Part shown: positions 31,839-40,777 of the stretch, piece after piece
Layout of the letters: each line of letters begins with the position of its first letter
Numbering within the stretch: position 1 is the stretch's first letter
Notes under the pieces: model-generated
Told to the model about the DNA's origin: nothing
Seen by the model: only the letters and a program-made list of their open reading frames with translations
Databases searched by the model: none
NCBI GenBank assembly: GCA_016234265.1
Contig: JACRFW010000004.1
Location: 1 to 46,809 of the forward strand
Length of the DNA stretch: 46,809 bases
Direction: 5' to 3'
Origin: Candidatus Magasanikiibacteriota bacterium
GTDB taxonomy: Bacteria > Patescibacteriota > Patescibacteriia > Magasanikbacterales > GWA2-37-8
Program-made: the position numbers and the translations under genes

Positions 31839-32574
31839 ATTTGTCTTGTCTAATCTGCCACCGTATTATCACCATATCACGAAGCATCAAAAAAGTATCT
31901 ACTACCAGCCGCACACTGCTCTCTTTGCGATGAGTGAGCTGAACCGGAAAATCCTGATATTTCCAGCCATTGACGCGGGCGATGGCAAAAAGCTCCATAT
32001 CAAAAGCGAACCGGTCAATAACAGCAACCCGCGCGGCCAATTGAGTAAGTTCGGAACGGAACATTTTGACGCCGCAGTTGGTATCCGCCGCGTCAGCCGT
32101 AAGGAAAAAAGTGGTTATTATGGAAAAAAAATACCGGCCCAATCTGCGGATCCAACCATAATCAACAATATTCCCCGAGTCGTGGTGGGCGCGCGAACCA
32201 TAGAGCAGATAAATGCTTGCATCCGCTCTCACGGCTCCCATCATCCGCTCCAAGACCTCCAATCCGTATGGTATGTCCGCATCGGTGAAAGCTACCCAAG
32301 GCCACCGGGCCCGCTTAAAGCCTTCACGGATCGCATAGCCCTTTCCGCGGTTCTCTGGTAGATTAACAATTGTGCAGGCAAGTGAACCGTATTTAACTAC
32401 AAAATCGGCGATGACACCTCTCGTGCCGTCACTGCTACCGTCGTTGACAATAATCAGCTCTATGGGTTGGTGGCTCTTCATCATCCACTGGGATATTTCT
32501 TCCAGTTTCACAGCTAAAAACTTCGCCCCATTGAAGACTGGAATGATTAGAGATAATGCTCCAGCGTCATTCAT
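31825..32574 (-). CDS. Dolichyl-phosphate glucosyltransferase-like GT2
   Basis: 249 aa. LIIPVFNGAKFL, VNDGSSDGT, GKGYAIREG, FTDADIPYG (metal motif) and DRFAFDMELFAIA identify the same branch as 22618 and 23343. A hydrophobic patch near FFSIITTFFL might be membrane-associated. It is predicted to charge polyprenyl phosphate. It lies just after two GT-C genes (34037 and 32571), overlapping the latter by 4 nt, so the pair may form a donor/transferase set. Confidence 0.86.
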   Translation of the reverse strand: MNDAGALSLIIPVFNGAKFLAVKLEEISQWMMKSHQPIELIIVNDGSSDGTRGVIADFVVKYGSLACTIVNLPENRGKGYAIREGFKRARWPWVAFTDADIPYGLEVLERMMGAVRADASIYLLYGSRAHHDSGNIVDYGWIRRLGRYFFSIITTFFLTADAADTNCGVKMFRSELTQLAARVAVIDRFAFDMELFAIARVNGWKYQDFPVQLTHRKESSVRLVVDTFLMLRDMVIIRWQIRQDKYVRH

Positions 32575-34031
32575 AGTCGGTAACGATACAAGGTGTAATG
32601 CTCCTCTTGATCAACCAGCCGATAGGAACGAACTAGCATGTCCGCCAGGCCGGGAAAAGAGACTGAATCTGGACTGCCGTTCAGTATGATATAATCATAG
32701 GGACGGTTCTCTTCATCAGACAACTTGGCTTTTCCAAAATACAATACCGGATTGATCTGAAGGTATTGATACACTTGTTCCTTTGGTAATAGAAAAGCAA
32801 TGCTGGGAGCGTTTATAACCAAAACGGCATCATTCCGATTGATGATCTGACCGATCGCGCTGGTTATGCGCCGGACGGCGGCGGAATTATAAAACGAATT
32901 GTCGCGCTTGGTAAGCAGATAACCGAATTGAACCAGAGCCAACCCGGCGACTAATGACAATGCTATCGCCCGCCGGCGTATAAAGATGGCCCGGAGCGCG
33001 GCGGGAAACAACAAAAAAAGTAGCAGATGCGCCGTGAAAAAATACCGATACCAGCCGGGTGTTTTAAGGTACCAAACCAAGTTGAGAATGACAAAAATAC
33101 CCAGGACAACTTCCTCCTTTTTAAACGGTTCGCCCAGACGGCGGCGTGTCCAGGCCGCCATTGCTATCGTGCCAAACAAAATTAAAAAATGAAAGGGCGT
33201 GGTCTCGGTGAAAAATCGTTTACTATTTGTCACTATCTGCGAAAAAAAGTTGTCAGACGCATAAGAATTAGAATAATAACCGACCATCGCCTGTAACCCC
33301 TGCCAGGAAAACTGGGGCAGAATACTGAATAACCAAATAATCAACGGACCAACGGCGCCGGCCAAGAGCCACCCGATCCGGTTCCAAAAACCAGTCTGCT
33401 TATATTGATAGGTCTCGCCAATGAGAACGGCCGGAGCGACAATCAGAAAAAATGGTTTGGTGGCGGCGCTCAAGCCAAATAACAGACCCGCTAAAAACCA
33501 CCGCCGAGGATGATATTCTCCCGACCAAGCGACCAGACCGGCCAGAAAAAAGACCAAACCAGGCACCTCCCCGAGGACGGCCTTGCCATTACCATAGAAT
33601 GGCACAAATGTGACAACCAAAGCCAGACTCATAAGCGCGCACTCCTTGCCATATAGCCGCCTGGCCGTTACGTATAAAAGCGCCGCCGCTACCCAAAGAA
33701 ACAGCACCATGGGCAGACGCGCCGCCGCAAAATCATTTCCGGCCAAGTAAATCGCCAGCGCCACCGGTGCCAAGACCGGATAATTATTGGTAATCAGAAA
33801 AGGCCGCTCTAGTACGAATTCATGAGGTCCAACCTGCAGACTATATACCCCATTCTCGACCAGACTTTTAGCGATGCCAAGACTGATGCCTTCGTCAAAC
33901 CAAGTAGCGGGGCTGTCAGACAAGTGCCAGACACTAAAAATTATGAGCACAATCGCGAGGATTCCCGCCAGGCCATTCTCTCGCACCGATGCTAAACTGA
34001 ATTTTTCTTTAAAAGCGATCAAACTTCTCAT
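32571..34031 (-). CDS. GT-C membrane glycosyltransferase (GT39-like)
   Basis: About 486 aa from ATG 34031 (MRSLIAFKEK). The track start at 34142 adds 37 residues that run into the upstream gene and lack membrane character. About 11 TM helices are visible. ATWFDEGISLGIAKS after TM1 carries the D-E pair expected for the GT-C catalytic acidic residue, and NYPVLAPVALAIYL and LSAATKPFFLIVAP follow. It is predicted to transfer a sugar from a polyprenyl-phosphate donor at the outer face. It starts 5 nt after the previous GT-C gene. Confidence 0.83.
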   Translation of the reverse strand: MRSLIAFKEKFSLASVRENGLAGILAIVLIIFSVWHLSDSPATWFDEGISLGIAKSLVENGVYSLQVGPHEFVLERPFLITNNYPVLAPVALAIYLAGNDFAAARLPMVLFLWVAAALLYVTARRLYGKECALMSLALVVTFVPFYGNGKAVLGEVPGLVFFLAGLVAWSGEYHPRRWFLAGLLFGLSAATKPFFLIVAPAVLIGETYQYKQTGFWNRIGWLLAGAVGPLIIWLFSILPQFSWQGLQAMVGYYSNSYASDNFFSQIVTNSKRFFTETTPFHFLILFGTIAMAAWTRRRLGEPFKKEEVVLGIFVILNLVWYLKTPGWYRYFFTAHLLLFLLFPAALRAIFIRRRAIALSLVAGLALVQFGYLLTKRDNSFYNSAAVRRITSAIGQIINRNDAVLVINAPSIAFLLPKEQVYQYLQINPVLYFGKAKLSDEENRPYDYIILNGSPDSVSFPGLADMLVRSYRLVDQEEHYTLYRYRL

Positions 34032-34036
34032 AGTAT

Positions 34037-35365
34037 CTAAAACAGGAGACGTAAATGGCCAACAACCGTTGGCCAATACACGAACGCATCCGCCAGACTT
34101 ATCAAAATCAGCCCGGCAACAACCGCGCCACCGATCTTCCATCGCCCGATATCTTTTCGCAAAAAAGCCAGCAGATAGTATCCGCCGAAAATGGCTAAAA
34201 ACGGATAGATCTGAAAGCGGTAGCGCGATTCAACGACCGTGGGTAAAAGAACTAGCGGCGAAGTAAAAGCTAAAATAACCAACAGGGTATAAAATATTTT
34301 CTTCTCCCGTAAAGCCAGTAAAGACCCGGAAAAACCGGTGATGAAAAGCACGGCCTGGCTTAAAGCGGAAGAGGCCACAAAAACAACCTGGCCGAGCCCG
34401 CTCTGATAGAACCAAAAGCCCATTGGACGAATAAGGCTGAAAAATCTGATAAAGCGTAAAGCGCACAGCTTCAGGAAAACCAACGGATAACCAAAAATGA
34501 AAACAAAAAATTCTCGACTGGCCTTGCTTTTTAAGTCAAAAAATCCATACACGCTCGTGTAGGCATCCACTGGGTTTGGTCCGCCGGAAATCTGTCCGCC
34601 GATCGACAGTAGTGTGTTCCCCACCCACAGGTTATAGCTACCCACCAAAGTGGTCAGAATAAATTGATGATACACAAAATAATTACGAACAACCCAGGGA
34701 GAGAACGCCGCCGCGAGACCAAGGAGAAAAAACCAGGCTGTGCGGTATTTTTTCTGATATAACAGGACGGCGATTATGCCGGGCACAAATAAAACAACCG
34801 GCGGACGGGTGAGGATCGCCACGCTCGTCACCATGCCAAAAATAATACTCTGCCACCATGATGATTTTTTGCCGAAAACTATTTCAGCAAAGAACCACAA
34901 CGCTAGAATGATCAGGAATAAATAAAGCGTCTCGGTCATGAGCATGGCCGAGATCTCGATCAGGTCTGGGTGGAGCCCGAAAAGTCCGGCGGCAAACAAA
35001 CCGATGACGCCCCCCTGCTCCGGAAAAATTTTCCGGCAAATGAGAAACAGGAGCAGAGCTGACAATGCATGCAGAATCGCCTGCAGTACCCAAACCGGTT
35101 CATAGCGATGGCCAAAGACAACATACAGGCCAGCGAGAAAGAACTCATACCCGGGTCCGGCCCGGATAATTGATGGATCAAATTGGTAGCTCCGAGTACG
35201 AACCTCTCTAAAACCAAAGCCATCGGTGATGTTCACCGCGATGGCGTCATAAGCTCCGGCATCAACCAGCGGCGGAATACGATACCAGAAACTATAACCC
35301 AGCGACAACAAAAAAGAAGCGCCGATGATCACTACCAGGATTTTGTTGTTGCTAATAAAATTCAT
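34037..35365 (-). CDS. GT-C membrane glycosyltransferase (GT39-like)
   Basis: 442 aa with about 10 TM segments. The first loop includes PPLVDAGAYDAIAVNI, with acidic residues after TM1, and RAGPGYEFFLAGL in the place of the usual PP-gYP motif. LTRPPVVLFVPG and SPWVVRNYFVYHQF are typical of the PMT_2 group. It overlaps the GT4 upstream by 4 nt. It is an outer-face transferase using lipid-linked sugars, with the target unknown. Confidence 0.82.
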   Translation of the reverse strand: MNFISNNKILVVIIGASFLLSLGYSFWYRIPPLVDAGAYDAIAVNITDGFGFREVRTRSYQFDPSIIRAGPGYEFFLAGLYVVFGHRYEPVWVLQAILHALSALLLFLICRKIFPEQGGVIGLFAAGLFGLHPDLIEISAMLMTETLYLFLIILALWFFAEIVFGKKSSWWQSIIFGMVTSVAILTRPPVVLFVPGIIAVLLYQKKYRTAWFFLLGLAAAFSPWVVRNYFVYHQFILTTLVGSYNLWVGNTLLSIGGQISGGPNPVDAYTSVYGFFDLKSKASREFFVFIFGYPLVFLKLCALRFIRFFSLIRPMGFWFYQSGLGQVVFVASSALSQAVLFITGFSGSLLALREKKIFYTLLVILAFTSPLVLLPTVVESRYRFQIYPFLAIFGGYYLLAFLRKDIGRWKIGGAVVAGLILISLADAFVYWPTVVGHLRLLF

Positions 35366-36594
35366 ATGGCTTTCCCGCTAAACAGTGGCTGAAGAACAGA
35401 GTGCACCTTTTCTTCGATCGCGGTGCTGGAAAATAATTTTTGGGCCAGCGCGCGAGCATTCACCGACAATTCCTGCCGTCGTTTTGGATCGCGTAGCTCG
35501 CCTAAACAGCGCACGAACGCCGGAGCATTTTCGGCCAGAAGCAGATGCGCATGATCTTGAAACGGATACCCCGCCATCCCCCTGGCTGAGGTTATGGTCG
35601 GAATACCGCGACAAAGCGGTTCGAAAATCTTTTGCTGCATACCAGCACCGAAAAGAGATGGCACAACCGCAACATCCATTCGCTCCATCAGTTCATTGAA
35701 TTCCCCCAAATCAAGATACCCATGATTGACAACTCCGTTGACAAAATATTTTTTAAATTGCTCGGGCACCTTGCCGCCAAAAATATGAAATTCAAATTGT
35801 CCGGGGAACTGCCGTTGTGCCGCGGGGATGATCTGCGCCAGGAAAAATTCCAGCGCCTTACGGTTATGCGGCACATTATACGTTGAACCGGAGAAAAAAA
35901 CATTCAGAGGTCCGCTCCTCTGCGCATCATGGACGGGGGCTGTCAGCAAGCGCGGCAGGCTGCGCAGCGGCAACGTGGCGCTGTGCTTCGCGCCAAGACG
36001 GCGGTAGGTTCTTTCTTCAAGCGGAGTAATGGCAAATAGAAAGTCGCTCCACCGGACCGTGGTGTACTCAGTTATCAGTTTTGCGATCGACCGCACATAA
36101 TTAAAGAGCGTCCTCCCCTCCTCTTCCAAAAAGTGGGCCGGTTCAAAATTGCACGAACGGGTAACGATGGGGATATGCCGTTTCCGAACCTGTCGATAGA
36201 GCGGCCAGAGAAATGTATAATCAAACCACACGAGGTCAGGCTTAAAAGAATCCAGTGCCTTGGTCACGGCCTGCTGTATCTCCGGCTCTGTATATTCATA
36301 CGCCGCCCCGTCTGGGTACCACGGCGTGAGACAACGCTTCAAACCGTGCCACACTTTCTGCCGCCACGTCCGCAGATACAAATATTTATATGTGATGGGA
36401 ACGATCGTGGTCCCGAGCTCCTTGGCAACGCGCACCGCCTCGGCTTTATAGCTCTCAGCATACACTTTGCTTATCACATAGACGTCAAAACCCAACCGAA
36501 GCAGGATCTCAAGGCCAGCCGCTCGGTCAGCCTCGTCCGCCCCGGATGGTGGGTAGGGAAATTTCGGCGTGACAAGCAAAATTTTTTTTCTCAT
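35362..36594 (-). CDS. GT4 family glycosyltransferase
   Basis: 410 aa GT-B protein. The N-terminus is [17 protein letters not shown] and the C-terminal domain includes [17 protein letters not shown] and the donor-site stretch [21 protein letters not shown] (E-x-G motif). It is cytoplasmic and retaining. It overlaps its neighbours by 4 nt on both sides. The sugar is unknown. Confidence 0.87.
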   Translation of the reverse strand: MRKKILLVTPKFPYPPSGADEADRAAGLEILLRLGFDVYVISKVYAESYKAEAVRVAKELGTTIVPITYKYLYLRTWRQKVWHGLKRCLTPWYPDGAAYEYTEPEIQQAVTKALDSFKPDLVWFDYTFLWPLYRQVRKRHIPIVTRSCNFEPAHFLEEEGRTLFNYVRSIAKLITEYTTVRWSDFLFAITPLEERTYRRLGAKHSATLPLRSLPRLLTAPVHDAQRSGPLNVFFSGSTYNVPHNRKALEFFLAQIIPAAQRQFPGQFEFHIFGGKVPEQFKKYFVNGVVNHGYLDLGEFNELMERMDVAVVPSLFGAGMQQKIFEPLCRGIPTITSARGMAGYPFQDHAHLLLAENAPAFVRCLGELRDPKRRQELSVNARALAQKLFSSTAIEEKVHSVLQPLFSGKAI

Positions 36595-37289
36595 GCAAAG
36601 AGATTATACTTCACAATCGACCACAAGGCGCTGAAGCCATCTTTCCAACCGATCTTTTTGCCGTCGGCATAGGTGCGGCCGCTGTAAGAAACACCGACTT
36701 CGTAGATACGAAGCTTTTTCTTAGCCACCCGAGCGGTGATCTCCGGTTCAATGTTAAACCGATTGGACTGAAGTTCCGGGAGAATGGCCTGAAGAGCGCC
36801 ACGCGTAAAGGCTTTATAACACGTTTCCATATCCGTCAAATTCAAACCGGTCAACATATTGGAAAAAATCGTCAGAACCTTATTCCCAACATAATGCCAA
36901 AAAAACAGCACGCGATGCGGACGGTCGCCGACAAAGCGCGACCCGAATACCACATCAGCCCGGCCGTCCCGAAGCGGCCCCAGCAAAATCGGGTACTCTT
37001 CCGGGTCATACTCCAGATCCGCGTCCTGAATAACCACAAAATCGCCGGTCGCTTCCTTAAACCCCCGGCGAAGCGCCGCTCCTTTTCCTTGATTTACTTC
37101 CTGATGGAAAATTTTGTACTGCTGTCCAACGAACTTTTCAAGAACATCCCGCGTCCCATCGGTAGAACAATCATCAACAATCACGACTTCCTTTTCCAGG
37201 CCAGGGAGATCAACAGCATTTACCGCCGCTAGAAGCGCCTGGATTGTTTTGGCTTCATTATAGACCGGAATGACAACAGACAATTTCAT
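36591..37289 (-). CDS. Dolichyl-phosphate mannose synthase-like GT2
   Basis: 232 aa. [45 protein letters not shown] (metal motif with the YDP extension seen in DPM-type GT2s), GSRF, and a C-terminal region [15 protein letters not shown] leading to [12 protein letters not shown]. This branch makes polyprenyl-phosphate mannose or similar donors. There is no C-terminal TM domain. It is probably a donor supplier for the GT-C genes immediately downstream at 34-35 kb. Confidence 0.88.
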   Translation of the reverse strand: MKLSVVIPVYNEAKTIQALLAAVNAVDLPGLEKEVVIVDDCSTDGTRDVLEKFVGQQYKIFHQEVNQGKGAALRRGFKEATGDFVVIQDADLEYDPEEYPILLGPLRDGRADVVFGSRFVGDRPHRVLFFWHYVGNKVLTIFSNMLTGLNLTDMETCYKAFTRGALQAILPELQSNRFNIEPEITARVAKKKLRIYEVGVSYSGRTYADGKKIGWKDGFSALWSIVKYNLFA

Positions 37290-37291
37290 AA

Positions 37292-38356
37292 TTAAACGCT
37301 AAAATAAGCCATTATTTTACCAACAAGCGTGTCTAAATTATGGTTTTTTTTGACATACTCAATGGCTTTCTGGTTTGGGACTAGTATACCAGCTTTGTAG
37401 ATTTTTTCAATAGTATTAGCCAATTCTTGGTAGCCGCCTGGTGGGAACCAAAAAACAAACCCACTACCATCCAAATGTCGATAAGCTTCGCTTGAAGTAA
37501 CGACGATACGACCGGCGGCAAGGGCTTCCAAGACTACTTTGTCCATACTACCGGTACGACTGGTGTGGATAAGGATATGATGTGTTTGATATACATGAGA
37601 CATTTGCTGATAGGATCTTGAATCATTCAATCGCACATTGCCGGCGCAATGTAATTCTTTCTTAAAACTTTCTAGTTTCTCCTTGTAATTATAATCAACA
37701 TCAAGAATAGGACTGCCTATAACATCCAAAAAAACTGGTGGAATATCTTCAATATGTTTCAACGCAGCTACCGCGCGAATAGGCGTTTCTAAATCTTTTG
37801 ACGGAGCAACCCGACCAGCAATTAACAACAAAATCTGCTCTCTGTAATTAGGTAATTGGCGCAACCATTTTTGGGTCGCAAATTCTTCCATGTTTACCCC
37901 ATGCCCTACCACTTCTACTTTTTTACTGGGTAGACGAAAACTCTCTTTGGAGGCAGTGAAAATTTTTGTAACAAATTTTTCCGCTAGACGCAATTTCAAA
38001 TTAACAGCCTTATGCGTATACCACAGCAAAACTTTTTTACCAGCCAAGCGCCAAAACAGCCCGCCCATAATAGCATACTCCGGATTCATGTGCACCAAAA
38101 CTTTATCGTACTCCCCCCGCAATCGCCATAGGTGCGCGTAAAAACGAGCCGCGTATCTCACGGTTGATACGGCACCACGCTCTTTACCGAGCGACAAAAT
38201 GGTGACCTTATCTGTATTTAATGTGTCCTCCCCCTTTTGCAAACAAACAACATATAAGTGATCCACCTGCTCGGACAACCTCTGAAGCCAAGCATGAAAA
38301 GACCCCAAGTTGGAATCATTCAAATCCACCTTTTGTGTTAACACCAAAAGTTTCAT
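37292..38356 (-). CDS. GT4 family glycosyltransferase
   Basis: About 354 aa from ATG 38356 ([10 protein letters not shown]), chosen over GTG 38362. GT-B halves are visible: [17 protein letters not shown] in the acceptor domain, then [19 protein letters not shown] and the donor-site stretch [19 protein letters not shown]. It lies 7 nt after the SDR stop. The NDP-sugar specificity is unknown. Confidence 0.86.
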   Translation of the reverse strand: MKLLVLTQKVDLNDSNLGSFHAWLQRLSEQVDHLYVVCLQKGEDTLNTDKVTILSLGKERGAVSTVRYAARFYAHLWRLRGEYDKVLVHMNPEYAIMGGLFWRLAGKKVLLWYTHKAVNLKLRLAEKFVTKIFTASKESFRLPSKKVEVVGHGVNMEEFATQKWLRQLPNYREQILLLIAGRVAPSKDLETPIRAVAALKHIEDIPPVFLDVIGSPILDVDYNYKEKLESFKKELHCAGNVRLNDSRSYQQMSHVYQTHHILIHTSRTGSMDKVVLEALAAGRIVVTSSEAYRHLDGSGFVFWFPPGGYQELANTIEKIYKAGILVPNQKAIEYVKKNHNLDTLVGKIMAYFSV

Positions 38357-38363
38357 ATCCACG

Positions 38364-39398
38364 CTAGAAAAACCACTTTGCGAACTTTAAGACCCCCTGC
38401 TTCCATGGCACGCGGTGCGACACGCCGCTTTGCCCCTTAAAAGAATCAGCGTGAGCCAAGTACCATTCATAATTACGAATGAGTGCTTGCTTGTTGGAAA
38501 AACGCGGCTGCCACCCTAATACTTTTTGCGCCTTATCAATAGAAACGAAAGAATCTTTGTGGGCGGTCTCATACACCCACTTGTAGAGCGGCGAAAGCTT
38601 GAGCTTTTCCAAGATCCGGAGTGTCCAAATGACTGGCGCGGCCGGCAGGCCGACGATCTTTTTGCCAAAACCGGCTTTGTCTAGAACGGCCTGGTAGTCC
38701 TCGCGCATGGTGGTAAACTCCTTGGCACCGATATTGAACGTGTCATTTACGGTGGCGGGCGGGATCATGGCACAGAGATAGATCGCCTCACAGAGGTCTT
38801 CCACATCAAGCAGCTGGTACCGATTGCGGCCGCTCCCGATCATCGGGAACCCGTGGCCATCTTTGGCCCAATCGTAAAAAAGCGCGAAAACGCCAAGACG
38901 TTCCGGACCGACAAATGATTTGGGGCGGATAATGGAAACGCACTTGCCTTGACTACGCATCTTCAGGCACTCCTCTTCCGCCAATATCTTCGCTTTGCCA
39001 TAGGGGCCGACGCCGTCCAGCTTGTCTGTTTCCAAAAGCGGGTGATGGTCTGGTATACCATAAACAGCAGTTGAAGAAATATGCACGACCCGCTCCGCTC
39101 CCTCGGCGAAAGCCAGTTCTAAAACATTTTTTGTGCCGACAACATCGGTAGTATAAATGTCCTCTTCAGAATACAGCGGTAAAGCGGCGGCCGTATGTAC
39201 CACGATATTAATTCCCTTGAGCGCGTCCCGCAGCACCTCCCGGTTACGAATGTCGCCAAGCACTGTTTCAAGTTTATCCTTTTCCGGGTAATCAAACGGC
39301 TCCTTATCAATCGAACGAACTTGATGCCCTTTTTGGAGCAAAAAACGAATGATATTAATACCAAGAAAACCTGACCCGCCAGTGATAAGAAATTTCAT
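38364..39398 (-). CDS. NAD-dependent epimerase/reductase (extended SDR), UbiA/HAD-linked
   Basis: 344 aa. ITGGSGFLGINI, VVHTAAALP, HISSTAVYG, catalytic YGKAK and IRPKSFVGP show an extended SDR. The C-terminus adds a basic/aromatic tail (VPWKQGVLKFAKWFF) that could bind the membrane. Its start overlaps the HAD stop by 4 nt, and the UbiA gene precedes both. In mycobacterial arabinan synthesis, an SDR (DprE2) acts with an oxidase after a UbiA enzyme on a polyprenyl-linked pentose. By analogy this SDR may act on a lipid-linked ribose derivative. That is inference, and a plain nucleotide-sugar SDR is the alternative. Confidence 0.82.
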   Translation of the reverse strand: MKFLITGGSGFLGINIIRFLLQKGHQVRSIDKEPFDYPEKDKLETVLGDIRNREVLRDALKGINIVVHTAAALPLYSEEDIYTTDVVGTKNVLELAFAEGAERVVHISSTAVYGIPDHHPLLETDKLDGVGPYGKAKILAEEECLKMRSQGKCVSIIRPKSFVGPERLGVFALFYDWAKDGHGFPMIGSGRNRYQLLDVEDLCEAIYLCAMIPPATVNDTFNIGAKEFTTMREDYQAVLDKAGFGKKIVGLPAAPVIWTLRILEKLKLSPLYKWVYETAHKDSFVSIDKAQKVLGWQPRFSNKQALIRNYEWYLAHADSFKGQSGVSHRVPWKQGVLKFAKWFF

Positions 39399-39862
39399 AG
39401 GAAATTTTTAAACCATGAATAAATACAAAAAATAATATTATCTAACCAATAACTCACCTTAACAAACCAGCGCTCGTGCCCAGAAACTAAACGTTTACTT
39501 TTTATAAAACTGGCGCCGATGCGTACAGCAAACCAACCATCAACTAGACATTTATCTCCAATCACAATTATTTTCGATGGTACCGGCGGCACGAATTCTG
39601 TCACTATTTTCCTGCTTGGCTTTTTATACTTCCCCGATGTAGTGGGCAACCGGAACAATCCCGCAAGCCGCGCCCGCCGAGCTTGGTCGCGCGTGTTAGT
39701 GCACAGCACTACCCGGTTCTCTGCCCCCCACCGCGACAACAGTTCGCGGGCAGTGGGACTGACCGCATAGTCAGCATCTGCAGTAAGGGTGCCATCAACA
39801 TCAAGCAGAATAAGGGCCCCGCGAACATTCAATTGTATCTCCTCCAACGGTATCTCATTCAT
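39395..39862 (-). CDS. HAD-superfamily phosphatase with C-terminal hydrophobic helix
   Basis: 155 aa. Motif I is ILLDVDGTLTAD (D21, D23). LCTNT is motif II, a Lys is in GKYKKPSRK, and the acidic motif is VIGDKCLVDGWFAVRIGA. The size and GDKxxxDxxxA pattern resemble YqeG-like HAD phosphatases, which act on phosphatidylglycerophosphate. A C-terminal TM-like segment (NIIFCIYSWFKNFL) suggests a membrane substrate. It sits 3 nt after a DPPR-synthase-like UbiA gene, so it may dephosphorylate the polyprenyl-phosphoryl-5-phosphoribose product (inference). Confidence 0.8.
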   Translation of the reverse strand: MNEIPLEEIQLNVRGALILLDVDGTLTADADYAVSPTARELLSRWGAENRVVLCTNTRDQARRARLAGLFRLPTTSGKYKKPSRKIVTEFVPPVPSKIIVIGDKCLVDGWFAVRIGASFIKSKRLVSGHERWFVKVSYWLDNIIFCIYSWFKNFL

Positions 39863-39865
39863 AAA

Positions 39866-40723
39866 TTACCCCTGCCACAGCACGATCGCCATGCTGAATA
39901 AAAGCCAAACGATCACCGTCATCTGCAACGGCCGGTCGGAAAAAACATCGTCGGTCGGACCATCATTGTCAGTCTGCTTGTTCTGGGTAATAAAAAGATA
40001 GCGGAACAGGCCGTACATCACGATCGGCACAGTTATCATGATCAAACGGCTGTGTTCGGAAAAAAAGGTGTACAACGTATAGGTCATCAGGGTGAGCGGA
40101 AGCGCCACCATGGTCATCTGGTCCAGGAGAGGTAAAGAATAGGCGGAGAGAACGGGCCGAGTGGCGGAAGCCGGACCCAGCACGCGAAATTCGGTCTTGC
40201 GCTTGCTGATGCCCAAAAAGAGCATTAAAAAGAAAGTGCAAAAGACGAGCCACGGAGAGAAGGACACGGCAATCACCACCGCGCCGCTGACCACCCGCAA
40301 GACAAACCCCAGCGCGATCGTGATCACGTCCAGAATCACCTGCTGTTTAAGGATGAAGGTGTACAGGAACATCAGGGCAAAGTACGCTCCAATGGTAAGG
40401 GCGAACTTCGGCTCCAGGAAATAAGCGAACGCCAAGCCGCCTATGAGAAGCAGGAGCGCCGTTATCAGAGCCGCGCGGACCCCGATCTGGCCGGACGGAA
40501 GCGGACGGAACCGCTTTTCCGGATGCTGACGATCAGCTGGTAGATCTTTAATGTCATTTACGATGTACACGGCGCTCGCCACCGCACACCATGAGATGAA
40601 AGCCATGATAACAATTTTCACTTTAGCGATATCGGTAAACTCGCGGACAAAAACCAGCGCGGCGAACACGAACAGATTTTTTACCCACTGCTTGGGACGG
40701 AGCAAACTAATAACATTTTTCAT
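39866..40723 (-). CDS. UbiA-family prenyltransferase, decaprenyl-phosphate phosphoribosyltransferase-like
   Basis: 285 aa with about 8-9 TM helices. LLRPKQWVKNLFVFAAL near the start, the first Asp-rich motif VYIVNDIKDLPADRQHPEKRFRPLPSG, and LDVITIALGFVLRVVSGA are the signature of the DPPR-synthase branch of UbiA. This branch joins PRPP to polyprenyl phosphate, giving a 5-phosphoribosyl lipid, the entry to lipid-linked ribose or arabinose donors. The HAD phosphatase and SDR directly downstream fit the next steps. ATG 40723 follows a hairpin-bearing gap of 54 nt. Confidence 0.88.
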   Translation of the reverse strand: MKNVISLLRPKQWVKNLFVFAALVFVREFTDIAKVKIVIMAFISWCAVASAVYIVNDIKDLPADRQHPEKRFRPLPSGQIGVRAALITALLLLIGGLAFAYFLEPKFALTIGAYFALMFLYTFILKQQVILDVITIALGFVLRVVSGAVVIAVSFSPWLVFCTFFLMLFLGISKRKTEFRVLGPASATRPVLSAYSLPLLDQMTMVALPLTLMTYTLYTFFSEHSRLIMITVPIVMYGLFRYLFITQNKQTDNDGPTDDVFSDRPLQMTVIVWLLFSMAIVLWQG

Positions 40724-40735
40724 AAAATTATTTTA

Positions 40736-40757
40736 CCCACGCAGCATAGCTGCGGGG
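40736..40757 (-). terminator. Hairpin between GT4 and UbiA genes, possible terminator/attenuator
   Basis: CCC-A-CGCAG pairs with CTGCG-GGG, an 8-bp G+C-rich stem with a one-base bulge and a short loop. On the minus strand it is followed by an A/T-rich stretch (TAAAATAATTTT) rather than a clean T-run. It sits 20 nt past the GT4 stop and just before the UbiA start. It may reduce transcription into the UbiA-HAD-SDR group. Confidence 0.45.
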
Positions 40758-40777
40758 AAAATTTGATTCATTTTAGG

